Notes: generated by a model from the letters alone, not told the origin. A DNA stretch of 60,462 nt from Candidatus Rifleibacteriota bacterium (GCA_012517355.1 JAAYVD010000056.1:1-60462); one strand, 5' to 3'; positions 25,015 through 34,395 are shown, counted from the first letter of the stretch. A program made the numbers and translations.

Positions 25015-26256
25015 TCAGCCCGGCCTGGAGGTGTTCCAGCGGGCCCGCATCTCCTCGACGGTGTAGCCGTAGCGCTCGGTGACGAAGTCGATGTCCTTGT
25101 CACCGCGGCCGCTGAGGTTGACCAGGATCGACTGGTACTTCTTGTCCTGGGCGAGCTTGAGGGCATAGGCCACGGCGTGCGCGCTTTCGAGGGCGGGAAT
25201 GATGCCCTCGGTGCGGCTCAGCAGGTAGAAGGCCTCGAGGCAGTCACGGTCGTCGATGGTGACGTAGGTGATGCGGCCGGCATCCTTGAGGTGGCAGTGC
25301 TCGGGGCCGACGCCGGGGTAGTCGAGACCGCTGGCGATCGAGTAGACCGGGGCCGGCTGGCCCTCCTTGTCCTGCAGCAGGTAGCACTTGAAGCCGTGGA
25401 TGACGCCGGGGGTGCCGTAGGTCATGGTGGCGGCGTGGTCGCCGGTCTTGAACGAACGGCCGGCCGGCTCGACCCCGTAGAGGGCGGAGGAATCCTCGAG
25501 GAAGGCGGAGAACAGGCCGATGGCGTTGCTTCCCCCGCCGACGCAGGCGACGACGTTGTCGGGCAGTTCCCCGGTCATCTCGAAGAACTGCTCGCGCGCT
25601 TCGATGCCCACCACCCGCTGGAACTCGCGCACCAGCATGGGGAAGGGGTGCGGCCCGACCACCGAGCCGATGCAGTACAGGCTGGTCTCGGGCTGGGCCA
25701 GGTAGGCGGTGAAGGCCGAGTCGACGGCCTCCTTCAAGGTGCGCAGGCCGGCGGTGACCGGCACCACGGTGGCGCCGAGCAGTTTCATGCGGACGACGTT
25801 GGGATGCTCCTTGGCGATGTCGACCTCGCCCATGTGGATCTCGCACTCGAGCCCGAAGTAGGCGGCCGCGGTGGCCAGGGCCACCCCGTGCTGGCCCGCC
25901 CCGGTCTCGGCGATCAGCTTACGCTTGCCCATGAACTTCGCCAGCAGGCCTTCCCCCATGCAGTGGTTGAGCTTGTGGGCGCCGGTGTGGTTCAGGTCCT
26001 CCCGCTTCAGGTAGATGCGGGCCCCGCCGAGGGTGTTCGACAGGCGTTCGGCGAAGTAGACCGGGGTGGGCCGGCCCTGGAAGTGCTTGCGGATGGAGCG
26101 CAGCTCCGAGATGAACCGGTGCGACTTGGAAATGGTCAGGTAGGCGTGGGTGATGTCCTTGAACTGCTCCACCAGCTGGGGAGGCAGGTAGGCGCCCCCG
26201 TATTCGCCGAAGCGGCCCTGGGCGTCGGGAACGGTCTTGAAGTAGTCGGAAGGCAT
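25015..26256 (-). CDS. trpB: tryptophan synthase beta subunit
   Basis: This 413-residue PLP enzyme makes tryptophan from indole and serine. The PLP lysine lies in [13 protein letters not shown], the catalytic Glu region in [19 protein letters not shown], and the phosphate loop in GGGSNAIG. It starts [13 protein letters not shown], as in TrpB1-type enzymes. GAAAGGAG precedes the ATG. No trpA or other trp gene is adjacent, so it is an isolated copy here; whether trpA lies elsewhere cannot be seen. Confidence 0.96.
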   Translation of the reverse strand: MPSDYFKTVPDAQGRFGEYGGAYLPPQLVEQFKDITHAYLTISKSHRFISELRSIRKHFQGRPTPVYFAERLSNTLGGARIYLKREDLNHTGAHKLNHCMGEGLLAKFMGKRKLIAETGAGQHGVALATAAAYFGLECEIHMGEVDIAKEHPNVVRMKLLGATVVPVTAGLRTLKEAVDSAFTAYLAQPETSLYCIGSVVGPHPFPMLVREFQRVVGIEAREQFFEMTGELPDNVVACVGGGSNAIGLFSAFLEDSSALYGVEPAGRSFKTGDHAATMTYGTPGVIHGFKCYLLQDKEGQPAPVYSIASGLDYPGVGPEHCHLKDAGRITYVTIDDRDCLEAFYLLSRTEGIIPALESAHAVAYALKLAQDKKYQSILVNLSGRGDKDIDFVTERYGYTVEEMRARWNTSRPG

Positions 26257-26301
26257 GCGTGGCTCCTTTCGGGCGGCGGCCCGGGGCAGGCCGCGGGGAT
26301 G

Positions 26302-26322
26302 CCGGCCACGGTACCGTGCCGG
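26302..26322. other. GC-rich stem-loop upstream of trpB
   Basis: CCGGCCACGG and CCGTGCCGG pair almost perfectly around a TA centre in the 128-base gap between the histidine kinase gene and trpB. It may end the htpX transcript or influence trpB; there is no U-tract. Confidence 0.35.
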
Positions 26323-26384
26323 GGCCGGGAAGTCAACGGAGCCCGGAACCTTTCAGCCAACCCGGCGGCGAGGGCGCGGGGCAC

Positions 26385-27851
26385 TCACGCCAGGGGCAGG
26401 CGCACCGAGAAGGTCGACCCCTTCCCCACCTCGCTGGTCACCCCGACCGTGCCGCCGTGCAGTTCCACGATCTTCTTGACGATGGCCAGCCCCAGGCCGG
26501 TGCTTTTCTCGCCGTCGGTCGGCCGCACGCTCGTCTTGCCGAACTCCTTGAACAGCCTGGGCAGCTCGTCGGGGGGGATCCCCGCCCCCTGGTCGGCCAC
26601 CCACAGGTGCAGCTGGCCGCCGTCGGCGCGGGCGCCGAGGGTGACGGTGGTTCCCTTGGGGGAGAACTTGGCGGCGTTGGTCAGGAGGTTGTCGAGCACC
26701 TGCTGCAGGCGCCGGGGGTCGACCGACAGAGGGGGCAGGCCGTCGGCGATCTCGCGCCGCAGGGCGATCTGCTTGCGCTGGGCCAGCAGGGAATGGTGCT
26801 CGAAGGTCTCGGCCAGCAGCGGTCCGGGATCGACCGTCTCGCGGGTGATCTGCACCTGTCCCGACTCGATGGCACTGAGGTCGAGCAGGTCGTTGACCAT
26901 GCCCAGCATGCGGGTGGCCGCCGCCCGCATGCGGCCGAAGATGCGGGTGCGCTGGGCCGGGTCGTTCACCAGGTCGGGGTCTTCGAGCATGTCCAGGAAG
27001 CTGACCACCAGCGCCAGGGGGCTGCGCAGGTCGTGGGCGGCGATGCCCAGGAACCGGTTCTTGAGCGAGTTCAGTTCGACGAGGCGCTGGTAGGCCATGG
27101 TGCGCTCGACGATGATCGAGAGGTTGTCGGCGACCCGGGTGAACAGTTCCTGGTGGAGGCTCTGGTAGGTGGCGGTGCGAAAACTGGAGAAGAAGAGGAA
27201 CCCGATGGGCCGCCCCCCCGCCCGCAACGGGCAGGTCAGGCTGGCCCGCACCCCCTCCTCCACGATGAGCCGGGTCGACGCGGACCGGGGGTGCTCCGCG
27301 AGGTAGGCTTCGAGATCGTTGAGGATGCGGGGCTGGCCGGTTTCGATGATGGCCTGCAGGCTGCTGCCGGCCAAAGGCGCGCGGAAGTCGCGTCCGAGGA
27401 GGACCTGGGGGGCGGCGGAACGGGCCCAGATCGAGCGGACCCACGGCCCGCCCCCCTCCGCGGCCTTCTGGTCCTCCTCGATCAGGGAAACCCCGATGCG
27501 GTCGTAGGGGATGTGCCGGTGGAACCCTTCGTAGACCCCGTCGAGGACATCGTCCAGGGTGGCGTTGGCGGTCAGGCGGGCGGTCAGTTGCAACAGGTCG
27601 GCACTGGCCTCAGCCCTTCGCTGCAGGGTTTCCGCGGCCTGCCGGATGGCTTCCAGGCGGCCACAGGCATGGCAGGCCGGTTCCAACCGCACGGGGAGGT
27701 CGAAACGTCCCGTGGCCAGGTGGTCGAGGGCCTCCCGGCAGGGGCCGAAATCGTGGGGGCAGGGCTGACGGTCCGCGGCGGGACTCGTGGCGTTCTCTGC
27801 CAGGGGCGGCTGTCCGGAGGGGGGGGAGCCCGCGCGATCGGCCGGGGTCAC
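26385..27851 (-). CDS. GAF-domain sensor histidine kinase
   Basis: This 488-residue cytoplasmic kinase has a Cys-rich N-terminus (CPHDFGPC and CHACGRL, about 28-65), a GAF domain (about 80-245), a HisKA dimerisation domain with the phospho-acceptor His in AAHDLRSPLALVVSFL, and an HATPase domain with VLDNLLTNAAKFSP (N box), VADQGAGIPPDEL (G1) and GLGLAIVKKIVELHGG (G2). The start is a GTG whose GTGA overlaps the htpX stop by four bases; the longer open frame runs back into htpX. No response regulator is adjacent. The Cys pairs could bind metal or sense redox state, which is inference. Confidence 0.9.
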   Translation of the reverse strand: MTPADRAGSPPSGQPPLAENATSPAADRQPCPHDFGPCREALDHLATGRFDLPVRLEPACHACGRLEAIRQAAETLQRRAEASADLLQLTARLTANATLDDVLDGVYEGFHRHIPYDRIGVSLIEEDQKAAEGGGPWVRSIWARSAAPQVLLGRDFRAPLAGSSLQAIIETGQPRILNDLEAYLAEHPRSASTRLIVEEGVRASLTCPLRAGGRPIGFLFFSSFRTATYQSLHQELFTRVADNLSIIVERTMAYQRLVELNSLKNRFLGIAAHDLRSPLALVVSFLDMLEDPDLVNDPAQRTRIFGRMRAAATRMLGMVNDLLDLSAIESGQVQITRETVDPGPLLAETFEHHSLLAQRKQIALRREIADGLPPLSVDPRRLQQVLDNLLTNAAKFSPKGTTVTLGARADGGQLHLWVADQGAGIPPDELPRLFKEFGKTSVRPTDGEKSTGLGLAIVKKIVELHGGTVGVTSEVGKGSTFSVRLPLA

Positions 27852-28699
27852 TGGTTCCCCCCCGCCAACGCCATCAGGCGGTTGATCCGCTCCTGCATGG
27901 GCGGGTGGGTGGAGAACAAGCTCATCAGCCCGCCGCCGCTGAAGGGGTTGGCGATGAACATGTGGGAAGTGGCCGGTTCGGCGCTGGCCATCGGCCGGGC
28001 GGCAATGCCCTGCTGCAGCCGGGCGAGGGCGCTGGCCAGCCACCGCGGGTTGCCGCAGAAGCGGGCTCCAGTCTCGTCGGCCAGGTATTCCCGGCTGCGG
28101 GAGATGGCCATCTGGATGAGCAGGGCGACGATGGGGGCCAGGATGACCATCACCAGGCCCAGCAGGGGGTTACCCCGTTCGTCGTCGTTGCGGCCGCGGC
28201 CCAGGCCGCCCCACATCACCATCCGCGACAGGAAGGACAGCGAGCCGGCCAGCACCGCCACCAGGGTCGACAGCAGCACGTCGTAGTTGGCGATGTGCGC
28301 GATCTCGTGGGCCAGCACCCCCGTCAGTTCCTCCGGGGTCAGGATGGCGAGGATGCCCTCGGTGACCGCGACGGCGGCATGCGACGGTCCGCGTCCCGTG
28401 GCGAAGGCGTTGGGGGACATGGAAGGGATGATGTAGATGGCCGGCATGGGGATTCCCGCCTGGCGGGAGAGATCCTGCACGAGGTCAAACAAGGTCGGGA
28501 ACTGTTCGGGGTGGGCCCGGCGCGCCCCATACATGGCCAGAACGATGGAATCGGAGAACCAGTAGCTGATGAAGGACATCCCGGCCGAGATGACCAGCGC
28601 GATGACCAGGCCCTGTTGCCCGCCGAGGGTCTCCCCGACGAACAGGGTCAGGCCGATGAGCAGGGCCAGCAGGACATAGGCTTTGATGGCGTTCGACAT
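27848..28699 (-). CDS. htpX: HtpX-type membrane zinc metalloprotease
   Basis: This 283-residue M48B protease degrades misfolded membrane proteins. It has two N-terminal transmembrane helices (about 7-26 and 31-50), the zinc site HEIAH in LAHEIAHIANYDVLL, two more hydrophobic segments, and the third ligand Glu in SREYLADETGARF, ending with STHPPMQERINRL. The length matches E. coli HtpX (293). GAGGAG precedes the ATG. It is translationally coupled to the histidine kinase gene, so envelope stress may regulate both. Confidence 0.95.
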   Translation of the reverse strand: MSNAIKAYVLLALLIGLTLFVGETLGGQQGLVIALVISAGMSFISYWFSDSIVLAMYGARRAHPEQFPTLFDLVQDLSRQAGIPMPAIYIIPSMSPNAFATGRGPSHAAVAVTEGILAILTPEELTGVLAHEIAHIANYDVLLSTLVAVLAGSLSFLSRMVMWGGLGRGRNDDERGNPLLGLVMVILAPIVALLIQMAISRSREYLADETGARFCGNPRWLASALARLQQGIAARPMASAEPATSHMFIANPFSGGGLMSLFSTHPPMQERINRLMALAGGNQ

Positions 28700-28753
28700 G
28701 GCTTTCTCCTCGAGGGTGGCTCGTGCTCGCGACCCTCCGATCTTTTCCTGATT

Positions 28754-28782
28754 ACTTTAGCAAATCCCCTGCCAGGTGGAAA
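28754..28782 (-). promoter_or_regulatory. candidate promoter for htpX
   Basis: On the minus strand TTTCCA (28782-28777) and TAAAGT (28759-28754) are spaced by 17 bases, in the only AT-rich part of the upstream region. Each box matches four of six consensus bases. Confidence 0.4.
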
Positions 28783-29117
28783 TCGCAACGGGGGGAACAG
28801 GCGCCGCGCAGGGTCTGGGAAAACCAGAAAACCCGTCCCGGCAGGGGGCGGACACGGGGGTCCGGCCCTCCCGGAAACGCAAGGGTTGCTGGAAGCCGTC
28901 CCGGCGCACAGCCGTCTGCCTTCATCGCGGATCCTGGGGGAAGGCCCCCTTGCCATGCGCGAGAATGGGGTGGCGCGCCGCCATCCGTGGCGGCCGGGCT
29001 CCCGGACCGCGACGGGTGGCCGGACCGACCACGCCGCCCGCGTCACTTTTGGGACCTGCGACGTCGCACCCCTCCCGGAGAAGCGGCCTTTTTCCGGCGT
29101 GGCGAACGGCGCGGCGA
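28783..29117. other. intergenic region with one diverged P1 element
   Basis: No gene is supported here. A P1 copy lies at about 28943-29028 (CCCCCTTGCCATGCGCGAGA, then GGCGCGCCGCCATCCGTGGC, then CGGACCGCGACGGGTGGCC). The rest is GC-rich, with no further structure that I can name. Open frames across it have no ribosome sites or recognisable domains. Confidence 0.6.
28943..29028 (+). repeat. P1 palindromic element, diverged
   Basis: It keeps the GCGATGCGCGA-like start (GCCATGCGCGAGAATGGGGT), the GCGCCGCCATCCGTGGCGG stem and a weakened third hairpin. It lies between htpX and the promoter of the glycine-zipper protein gene. Confidence 0.7.
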
Positions 29118-29146
29118 TTGACACCCCCCCGGACCATCCCTATAAT
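29118..29146 (+). promoter_or_regulatory. perfect sigma-70 consensus promoter
   Basis: TTGACA (29118-29123) and TATAAT (29141-29146) match the consensus at all twelve positions with the ideal 17-base spacer. The expected start is near 29153, leaving a leader of about 58 bases before the glycine-zipper protein gene. Confidence 0.9.
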
Positions 29147-29211
29147 TGGAATAAGTTGTACCGATCATCCGCCGAAATCCGCATCAGTTCAGAAATCTTG
29201 GAGGTGGCCAC

Positions 29212-30753
29212 ATGTTTCGCAACCGAGGACAGCTCAGGCTGACATCCCTCCTGACCGTGCTCTTCTTCGTGCTGTCGACCCTGGGTGCCTACGCCGAGAC
29301 CGTAACCCCGGTCTCCTCGGCCCAGAACGTCGACCTCGCCGGCCTGTTCGGCTCGAACCCGACCGTGGGCCTGCTGAACGGGAACATCAGCACCCTCGAA
29401 AACTCGCTGCAGCAGATCCAGCAGACGGCCGCCCCCCTGTATTCCAAGCTGGCCCCCTCCAACATGGAGACCATGTCGATCGCCGAGCGCGTCAAGGCGA
29501 TCGTCGGCAATACGAAAGACATGGTCAAGATGGGCGCCGAGACCTACAAAGGCCAGGTCAACGAGTGGAATGCCGCGCACGGCATCACCCCCGACACCAC
29601 CTTCGAAGGCGAACTGGGCGTCGGTCTCAACGAACTGGGCGTGCAGGCCGGCCAGCTCCCCCTCGGCGGCAAGGGTGACGTGGCGGTCGGCAAGCTGAAG
29701 GGCATCATCGAGGCCATCAAGGCCAAGCTCGGCGCCATCATCAACATGATCAAGGCCAAGCTCGTGGCCCTGGCCCAGAAGATCGGCCTGCTCAAGAAGA
29801 AGACCACCGACGAGTCCAAGGGTCCCGCCAAGGAACAGGAAGGCTATGCCCAAGCCCCGGTGGCTGACGTGCAATATGCCGACACGTTCGCCGGCAAGCT
29901 GGCGAAGGGCGTTTCCGAAGGCACCCAGAACGCCAAGCAGTCCCTGAAGAACAGCTTCTCGTTCACCAACCTCGCCGTCACCACCACGGTCGCGGTCGGC
30001 ACCAACCTGGCCATCGACATGATCAACGGCGAGAGACCCTCGCTCGGCAAGGCCGTCAAGGCCGTCGCCTCCGTCGAGTTCGCCGGCAGCGTGGTCGGCT
30101 CCGCCCTGGGCGCCGCCGGCGGCCAGTTCGCCGGAACCCTGGTCAAGACCTTCATGCCCGGCCCCATCGGCGCCATCGCCGGCTCGCTCCTGCCCGTCAT
30201 GTTCGGGTCGGCGGCCGGCCAGATGGGCTCCTCGATCGCCAGCGACCTCAAGCGCGGCACCTTCTCCCTCTCCAAGGCCTGGAAGCAGATCGACAAGGTC
30301 GACCTGGTCGGCTCCTCGATCGGCTCCACCATCGGGATGGCCCTGGGCGCCCCCATTCCCATCATCGGGCCCATCATCGGCGGCATCGTGGGCGGCCTGA
30401 TCGGCAGCAAGATCGCCAAGTGGGTCACCGGCGGGTTCAAGACGGGGAACTTCAACGTCCTCAACCGGGGAACCTCTTTCACCCCCGACATCCCCAAGAG
30501 CGGCGTCACGATCGGCGAAGGCTCCGGCCTGGGCATCTACAACGGCGGGTCCATCGGCTCGGGCCTGACCCCGACCGGCGATGTCAAGCAGGTCTCCGGG
30601 AACCTGCAGCAGGTCGAGCAGCAGTATTACCAGACCTACATGCAGTACAACAAGCTGGTCGAAGCCGGCAAGACCGACGAGGCCAAGAAGGTCTTCAACA
30701 ACCTGAAGGTCCTGTCCGACCAGTACAACTCCCTGAAGAGCCAGGCCAAGTAA
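29212..30753 (+). CDS. abundant secreted glycine-zipper protein of unknown function
   Basis: This 513-residue protein starts with a signal peptide (MFRNRGQLRLTSLLTVLFFV, cut near AYA|ET). Residues about 30-200 are helical and Lys/Ala rich, about 255-400 hold repeated Gly/Ala/Ser-rich hydrophobic segments (GSALGAAGGQFAG, GSTIGMALGAPIPIIGPII, GGIVGGLIGSK) typical of glycine zippers, and the last 60 residues look coiled-coil (Gln/Tyr/Lys rich). I do not recognise the family. A perfect promoter, a GGAGGTGG ribosome site and a strong terminator suggest a highly expressed single gene, perhaps a surface or pore-forming component. Confidence 0.85.
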   Translation: MFRNRGQLRLTSLLTVLFFVLSTLGAYAETVTPVSSAQNVDLAGLFGSNPTVGLLNGNISTLENSLQQIQQTAAPLYSKLAPSNMETMSIAERVKAIVGNTKDMVKMGAETYKGQVNEWNAAHGITPDTTFEGELGVGLNELGVQAGQLPLGGKGDVAVGKLKGIIEAIKAKLGAIINMIKAKLVALAQKIGLLKKKTTDESKGPAKEQEGYAQAPVADVQYADTFAGKLAKGVSEGTQNAKQSLKNSFSFTNLAVTTTVAVGTNLAIDMINGERPSLGKAVKAVASVEFAGSVVGSALGAAGGQFAGTLVKTFMPGPIGAIAGSLLPVMFGSAAGQMGSSIASDLKRGTFSLSKAWKQIDKVDLVGSSIGSTIGMALGAPIPIIGPIIGGIVGGLIGSKIAKWVTGGFKTGNFNVLNRGTSFTPDIPKSGVTIGEGSGLGIYNGGSIGSGLTPTGDVKQVSGNLQQVEQQYYQTYMQYNKLVEAGKTDEAKKVFNNLKVLSDQYNSLKSQAK

Positions 30754-30777
30754 CCGCCTCCGTTCCCGATCCTTCCC

Positions 30778-30803
30778 GAAACCCCCGCTCCGGCGGGGGT
30801 TTC
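30778..30803 (+). terminator. intrinsic terminator of the glycine-zipper protein gene
   Basis: GAAACCCCCGC and GCGGGGGTTTC form a perfect 11-bp stem around a TCCG loop closed by C-G, a UNCG-type stable tetraloop. It is followed by TTC, 25 bases after the stop codon. Confidence 0.85.
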
Positions 30804-31122
30804 TTCATCCCGTCAGACGCCTGCCGACCCTCCCGGGCCCGGGGCGGGAGTCTCTGCAGGACCGGCGGGTGTGTCGGCCAGGCCCTCACGGCAAACGCAC
30901 CGGAAATCTGAGATGCAAGGCCTGGACGGCCCGCGAAGCGGGCGGGCGGCCGAACGCTGGGCGTGCGGCATGCAGACAGACAACAGGGGTCCAGGGGCCT
31001 GTGGCCCCTGGCGAGATGGTCGGGAGGAGCGGAGTTCCTCCCGCTCTGAACGGGTTTCCCTATGGTTTGCGTTCGACCTGGCCAGGCCCTGGGAAGAACC
31101 CCACGGGGCCGGGATACCGGGG
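30804..31122. other. intergenic region with two consecutive hairpins
   Basis: No gene is supported. Two stem-loops follow each other: CCAGGGGCC-TGT-GGCCCCTGG (30991-31011) and CGGGAGGA-7-TCCTCCCG (31021-31043). A TATAAT at 31123-31128 without a good -35 partner probably serves the transglycosylase gene that follows. Minus-strand open frames here are not credible genes. Confidence 0.6.
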
Positions 31123-31162
31123 TATAATAATGAGGAATACGCATTCGTCATAGGAGGCGCCG

Positions 31163-32008
31163 ATGTCGCGTTTTCTGTTGCTGGTGGCCCTGGTCGTCGT
31201 GGTTCTCGCCGGTTCCCCCCTCCTGGTGGCGGCCGGTTCCCCGTTCGCCGATGACACCCTGCAGACCGGGAAGACCGGCCAGGGCGGCGAGTCCGGCGGC
31301 CGGTTCGAGCCGGTTCCCCCCGACGAACCCCCGCCCACCACAGGCACTCCCGAAACGCTCGCCCCCAAGCCTCCCGACCTGTTGCCGCCACCCGAGCCTG
31401 GCCAGAAAGGCGTCACCGCCGGCTCGAAGGATTTCCCCAAGTGGTTCGCCGACGCCCTTGCCAAGGCCGAAGGCTGGGGATTCCCTACCGTGGTGAACCG
31501 CTACGGAAAGACGATCACCCCCCAGGATTTCTTCAAGGCCATCGTCTGGATCGAGAGCAACGGCGTCATGAAGCACACCAACGGCGCGATGGTCACCAGC
31601 TGCGTTGGGGCCATGGGCTTCTCCCAGCTGATGCCCGCCACCGCCCGGGGGCTGGGCGTCAACCCCCGCGACCCCGCCCAGAACCTCAAGGGCGGCGTCC
31701 TGCTGCTGAACCAGATCTTCGAGGTCGATGCGGTGAAGGAGGCCCAGGGCGAGGAAAAGCTGATCAAGGCCGTGGTGGCCTACAACGCCGGCCCCTACTC
31801 CAAGCTCCTCAGGAAATCCTGGGCCGAACTGCAGAATGGCAAGGCCCGCGAGCCCATCGGCTACGGGCTGAAGCTCAAGATGTGCCTCGGCCTCGAACTG
31901 ACCGCCCCCGAACGGCAACTGGTCTCGAAGATGTTCGGGGTCAAGCTCGCCAAGGTCGATGCCTTCGCGGCGAACGAGTTCTATTCCCCCGCCAACGGGC
32001 TGCTCTGA
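31163..32008 (+). CDS. secreted lytic transglycosylase (SLT family)
   Basis: This 281-residue protein cleaves peptidoglycan glycan strands. It has a signal peptide (about 1-24), a Pro/Gly/Thr-rich linker to about 90, and an SLT domain with the catalytic Glu in IVWIESNG, then [20 protein letters not shown] and [20 protein letters not shown] precedes the ATG, with a TATAAT box at 31123-31128. It lies 23 bases before a second secreted protein gene, so the two are probably co-transcribed. A role in wall remodelling or in opening the wall for an envelope machine is likely. Confidence 0.9.
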   Translation: MSRFLLLVALVVVVLAGSPLLVAAGSPFADDTLQTGKTGQGGESGGRFEPVPPDEPPPTTGTPETLAPKPPDLLPPPEPGQKGVTAGSKDFPKWFADALAKAEGWGFPTVVNRYGKTITPQDFFKAIVWIESNGVMKHTNGAMVTSCVGAMGFSQLMPATARGLGVNPRDPAQNLKGGVLLLNQIFEVDAVKEAQGEEKLIKAVVAYNAGPYSKLLRKSWAELQNGKAREPIGYGLKLKMCLGLELTAPERQLVSKMFGVKLAKVDAFAANEFYSPANGLL

Positions 32009-32031
32009 CCCTTCGAGGAGACGGATCCCCC

Positions 32032-32670
32032 ATGCGCCGGTTGCCTTTCTTCGTCCTGGCCCTGTGCCTGCTCGTCGCCGCGGTGCCGCCCGCCGGCGCC
32101 GAACCCGTGACCGTTCCCTCGCCTCTTCCGGCCGGAAGCCCCGCTGCCGGTGAGCCGGCCGCCGCCCCCCAGGGCGGCAACGATCCCCTGGTGCCGCCCC
32201 GCGACAAGGTCGCCTCCTTCCAGCTCGACCTCGGTTCTCTCGGCACCCTGCTGCTCGTCGAGGGCAAACGGGAGGGGGCGACGGGGCACTTCGACGAGCT
32301 CGTGCTCGCGTCGGGAAGCGTCCTGACCCCCGTGCTGAAGACCGAGGGCCGATGCCTGGTCGGGACGGCGGTCGGGGAATTCACCGCGCCCGGGGCGAAG
32401 GATGCGGTGCTGACCCTCGACACGGGAGGCGCTGGCGGATTCGTCGATCTGGTGCTGCTGGCGGTCATCAAGGGGAAGGTGGTCACCCTCTGGGAGGCCG
32501 AAGCCGTCAAAGGCGGCCGGGCCACGTTCGAGGACCGCACCGGCGACGGCCGGCCCGAGCTGGTCGTCCGGCGTCTCGCCGAAGACATGGCCACCGGCGA
32601 GGTGTCGCCAGAGACCGAGGTCTACCTTTTCCAGGACGGGAAGGTAACCGGGCCTGTCGAGGGGAAGTAA
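32032..32670 (+). CDS. small secreted protein with FG-GAP-like motif
   Basis: This 212-residue protein has a signal peptide (MRRLPFFVLALCLLVAAVPP, cut near AGA), a Pro/Ala linker and a beta-rich domain. One stretch, FEDRTGDGRPELVV, resembles the calcium-binding DxDxDG-like loop of FG-GAP/integrin repeats, which often precede beta strands in secreted proteins. I do not recognise a full family. It follows the transglycosylase gene by 23 bases. GAGGAG lies upstream of the ATG at a slightly long distance. Function is unknown. Confidence 0.75.
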   Translation: MRRLPFFVLALCLLVAAVPPAGAEPVTVPSPLPAGSPAAGEPAAAPQGGNDPLVPPRDKVASFQLDLGSLGTLLLVEGKREGATGHFDELVLASGSVLTPVLKTEGRCLVGTAVGEFTAPGAKDAVLTLDTGGAGGFVDLVLLAVIKGKVVTLWEAEAVKGGRATFEDRTGDGRPELVVRRLAEDMATGEVSPETEVYLFQDGKVTGPVEGK

Positions 32671-32951
32671 CCCCCCTCGCCGCGGCCGGGGACCTGCCTG
32701 CCCACGGGCGTTTGGGGGATTGTTGAGCCTGACCCTGACCGGCGGCGTCGGCAAGATTTCCCTGGTGATTTTCGTCCATCTCGAGAAATCCCAGGCGGAA
32801 GACGGACGGGAATACCGCGGCAGGAAGAAAGAAGCGGAGACGCCTGCCGGGAGGGGGCGACAACAGCCCGGCGGAACCTGGGGCCAAGAGTCCTTGATTT
32901 TCCGGGCCCGACTGCCGCGAATCCCCGCCAGGCCGGCCTGTCCCCTCAAGG

Positions 32952-33992
32952 TCAGCCCAGGGTCTCCTCGATGTAGGCCAGCATCAGGTCGCGGGTGGCC
33001 AGCAGGCCCTTGACATGGGTTCGCTCGTTGCCGTGGGAGGCGGAGACGCCGGGGCCGATCAGGCCGACCCGGATGTTGTGACCGGCCGCCAGGGCGGCCG
33101 AGCCGTCGGAGCCGTAGAACGGGAAGACGTCGAGCTTGTGGGACAGCCGGCCGTCGCGGGCCAGGCGGGCCAGGGCCTGCCGCATCCCGTAGTCGTACGG
33201 TCCCGAGGAGTCCTTGACGCAGATCGAGACCGAGAACTCGTCGCCGGCAACATTCCGGCCCACCACCCCCATGTCGACCACCAGCATCTCGAGCGCGCTG
33301 GCGGGGAAACCGGCCGCGGCTCCGTGGCCGACCTCCTCGTAGTTCGAGAAGAAGAAGCAGACCGGCAGCTTCTTCAGCCGGGCCGCCCCGAGGCGCAGGA
33401 AGCCGTCCATCAGGACGGCACAGCCGGCCTTGTCGTCGAGGAAGTGCGTCTTGACGAAGCCGCTCCCGGTATACTGGAAGTGGGGGTCGAACAGCACGTA
33501 GTCGCCGATGCCGATGCCGAGGTTTTCGGTGTCCTTCTTCGACGACACCTCGGCGTCGAGGCGGATGTACATGTTCTCGGGCTTGCGTTCCAGCGTTCCC
33601 GCCTCCTTGTTGACGTGGGCGGCCGGGTTCTGCAGGATGAGGGTCCCCGAAAACCGTTGGCCCGCGCCCGTCACCACGGTCACGTAGTTTCCCTCGAAGG
33701 AGGGCAGCAGGGGCCCGCCGATCTTGGTGAACGCCAGGTGGCCGTCGCCGTTGATGCCGCTGACCATCGCCCCCAGGGTATCGACATGACCGCTGACGAC
33801 CAGCCGGGGCTGGGGGTGGTTGCCCACCACCAGCCCCCCCTTGTTGGTCACCGTCGCCTTGATGCCGGCGGCCTCGGCCAGCCGCTTCACGTGGGCGATG
33901 GCTTCGAAGGTGAAGCCTGACGGGGAAGGGATCGCGACCAGGTCCTGCAGGAGGTCGACCACGCGCTCGCGCTTGAGGGGACGGACTGCCAT
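32952..33992 (-). CDS. M42-family metallo-aminopeptidase/glucanase-like peptidase
   Basis: This 346-residue protein has the M42 metal site: VVSGHVDTLGAMV (His, Asp), FLDDKAGCAVL (bridging Asp), NYEEVGHGAAAG (catalytic and ligand Glu), VVDMGVVG (Asp) and GNERTHVKGL (His). These enzymes form large tetrahedral cytoplasmic complexes that trim peptides. The length is normal. AAAGGAAAT precedes the ATG at 33992; the longer frame upstream reads through a P1 copy. It is separated from the ThiS-like gene by that repeat, so co-regulation with the oxidoreductase genes is doubtful. Region 32671-32951 holds no gene I can support. Confidence 0.9.
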   Translation of the reverse strand: MAVRPLKRERVVDLLQDLVAIPSPSGFTFEAIAHVKRLAEAAGIKATVTNKGGLVVGNHPQPRLVVSGHVDTLGAMVSGINGDGHLAFTKIGGPLLPSFEGNYVTVVTGAGQRFSGTLILQNPAAHVNKEAGTLERKPENMYIRLDAEVSSKKDTENLGIGIGDYVLFDPHFQYTGSGFVKTHFLDDKAGCAVLMDGFLRLGAARLKKLPVCFFFSNYEEVGHGAAAGFPASALEMLVVDMGVVGRNVAGDEFSVSICVKDSSGPYDYGMRQALARLARDGRLSHKLDVFPFYGSDGSAALAAGHNIRVGLIGPGVSASHGNERTHVKGLLATRDLMLAYIEETLG

Positions 33993-34117
33993 GTGGGGAT
34001 TTCCTTTCGGTGGATTGACCGGGGCCGGGCCCCCCGGACACCTGGTCGGAGACGGGCCGGTTCCGACTATACCGAAAGTGGAGCCGCGGGGGAAGGGGCC
34101 TGTTGTCACCGGTAGGG

Positions 34118-34197
34118 CTCCCATGCCCAGGTGGAAAAGGGTGTTTCGCCGCCATCGGTGGCGGCAAAGGGGCCCTTCCGACACCGTGCCGGGCGGG
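34118..34197 (+). repeat. P1 palindromic element
   Basis: GGTGGAAAAGGGTGTTTCGCC, GCCATCGGTGGCGGCAAAGG and CCCTTCCGACACCGTGCCGG follow the P1 order, ending at the stop codon of the ThiS-like gene. Confidence 0.8.
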
Positions 34198-34395
34198 TCA
34201 GCCGCCGCTGATGAGGTGGATGATCTCCACATCGGAACCGTCGGGCACCTGGCGGTTGCCGTATTCGTCGCGCGGGATGTAGACCCCGTCGACCTTGACG
34301 ATCAGCAGCGGGAAATTGAACTTCATGGCATGGATGACGTCGGTGACGGTCATGCCCTCGCGATACTTGATCTTTTCCCCGTTCACTTTCAACAT
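34198..34395 (-). CDS. ThiS/MoaD-like sulfur carrier protein
   Basis: This 65-residue ubiquitin-fold protein ends in HLISGG; the C-terminal Gly-Gly is adenylated and thiocarboxylated by a ThiF/MoeB-type E1 enzyme. It starts MLKVNGEKIKY with an early strand and has VKVDGVYIPRDEYGNRQVPDG, as in ThiS. GGAGATG precedes the ATG. It lies 89 bases after the ThiF-like gene and within reach of an AOR-family gene, so its sulfur may go to the pterin cofactor of that enzyme instead of thiamine; this is inferred from neighbours. Confidence 0.85.
   Translation of the reverse strand: MLKVNGEKIKYREGMTVTDVIHAMKFNFPLLIVKVDGVYIPRDEYGNRQVPDGSDVEIIHLISGG

Noticed and set aside
29212-30753. Glycine-zipper protein as a phage tail or bacteriocin protein
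   Set aside because: It has a cleavable Sec signal and stands alone, with no phage or immunity genes nearby.
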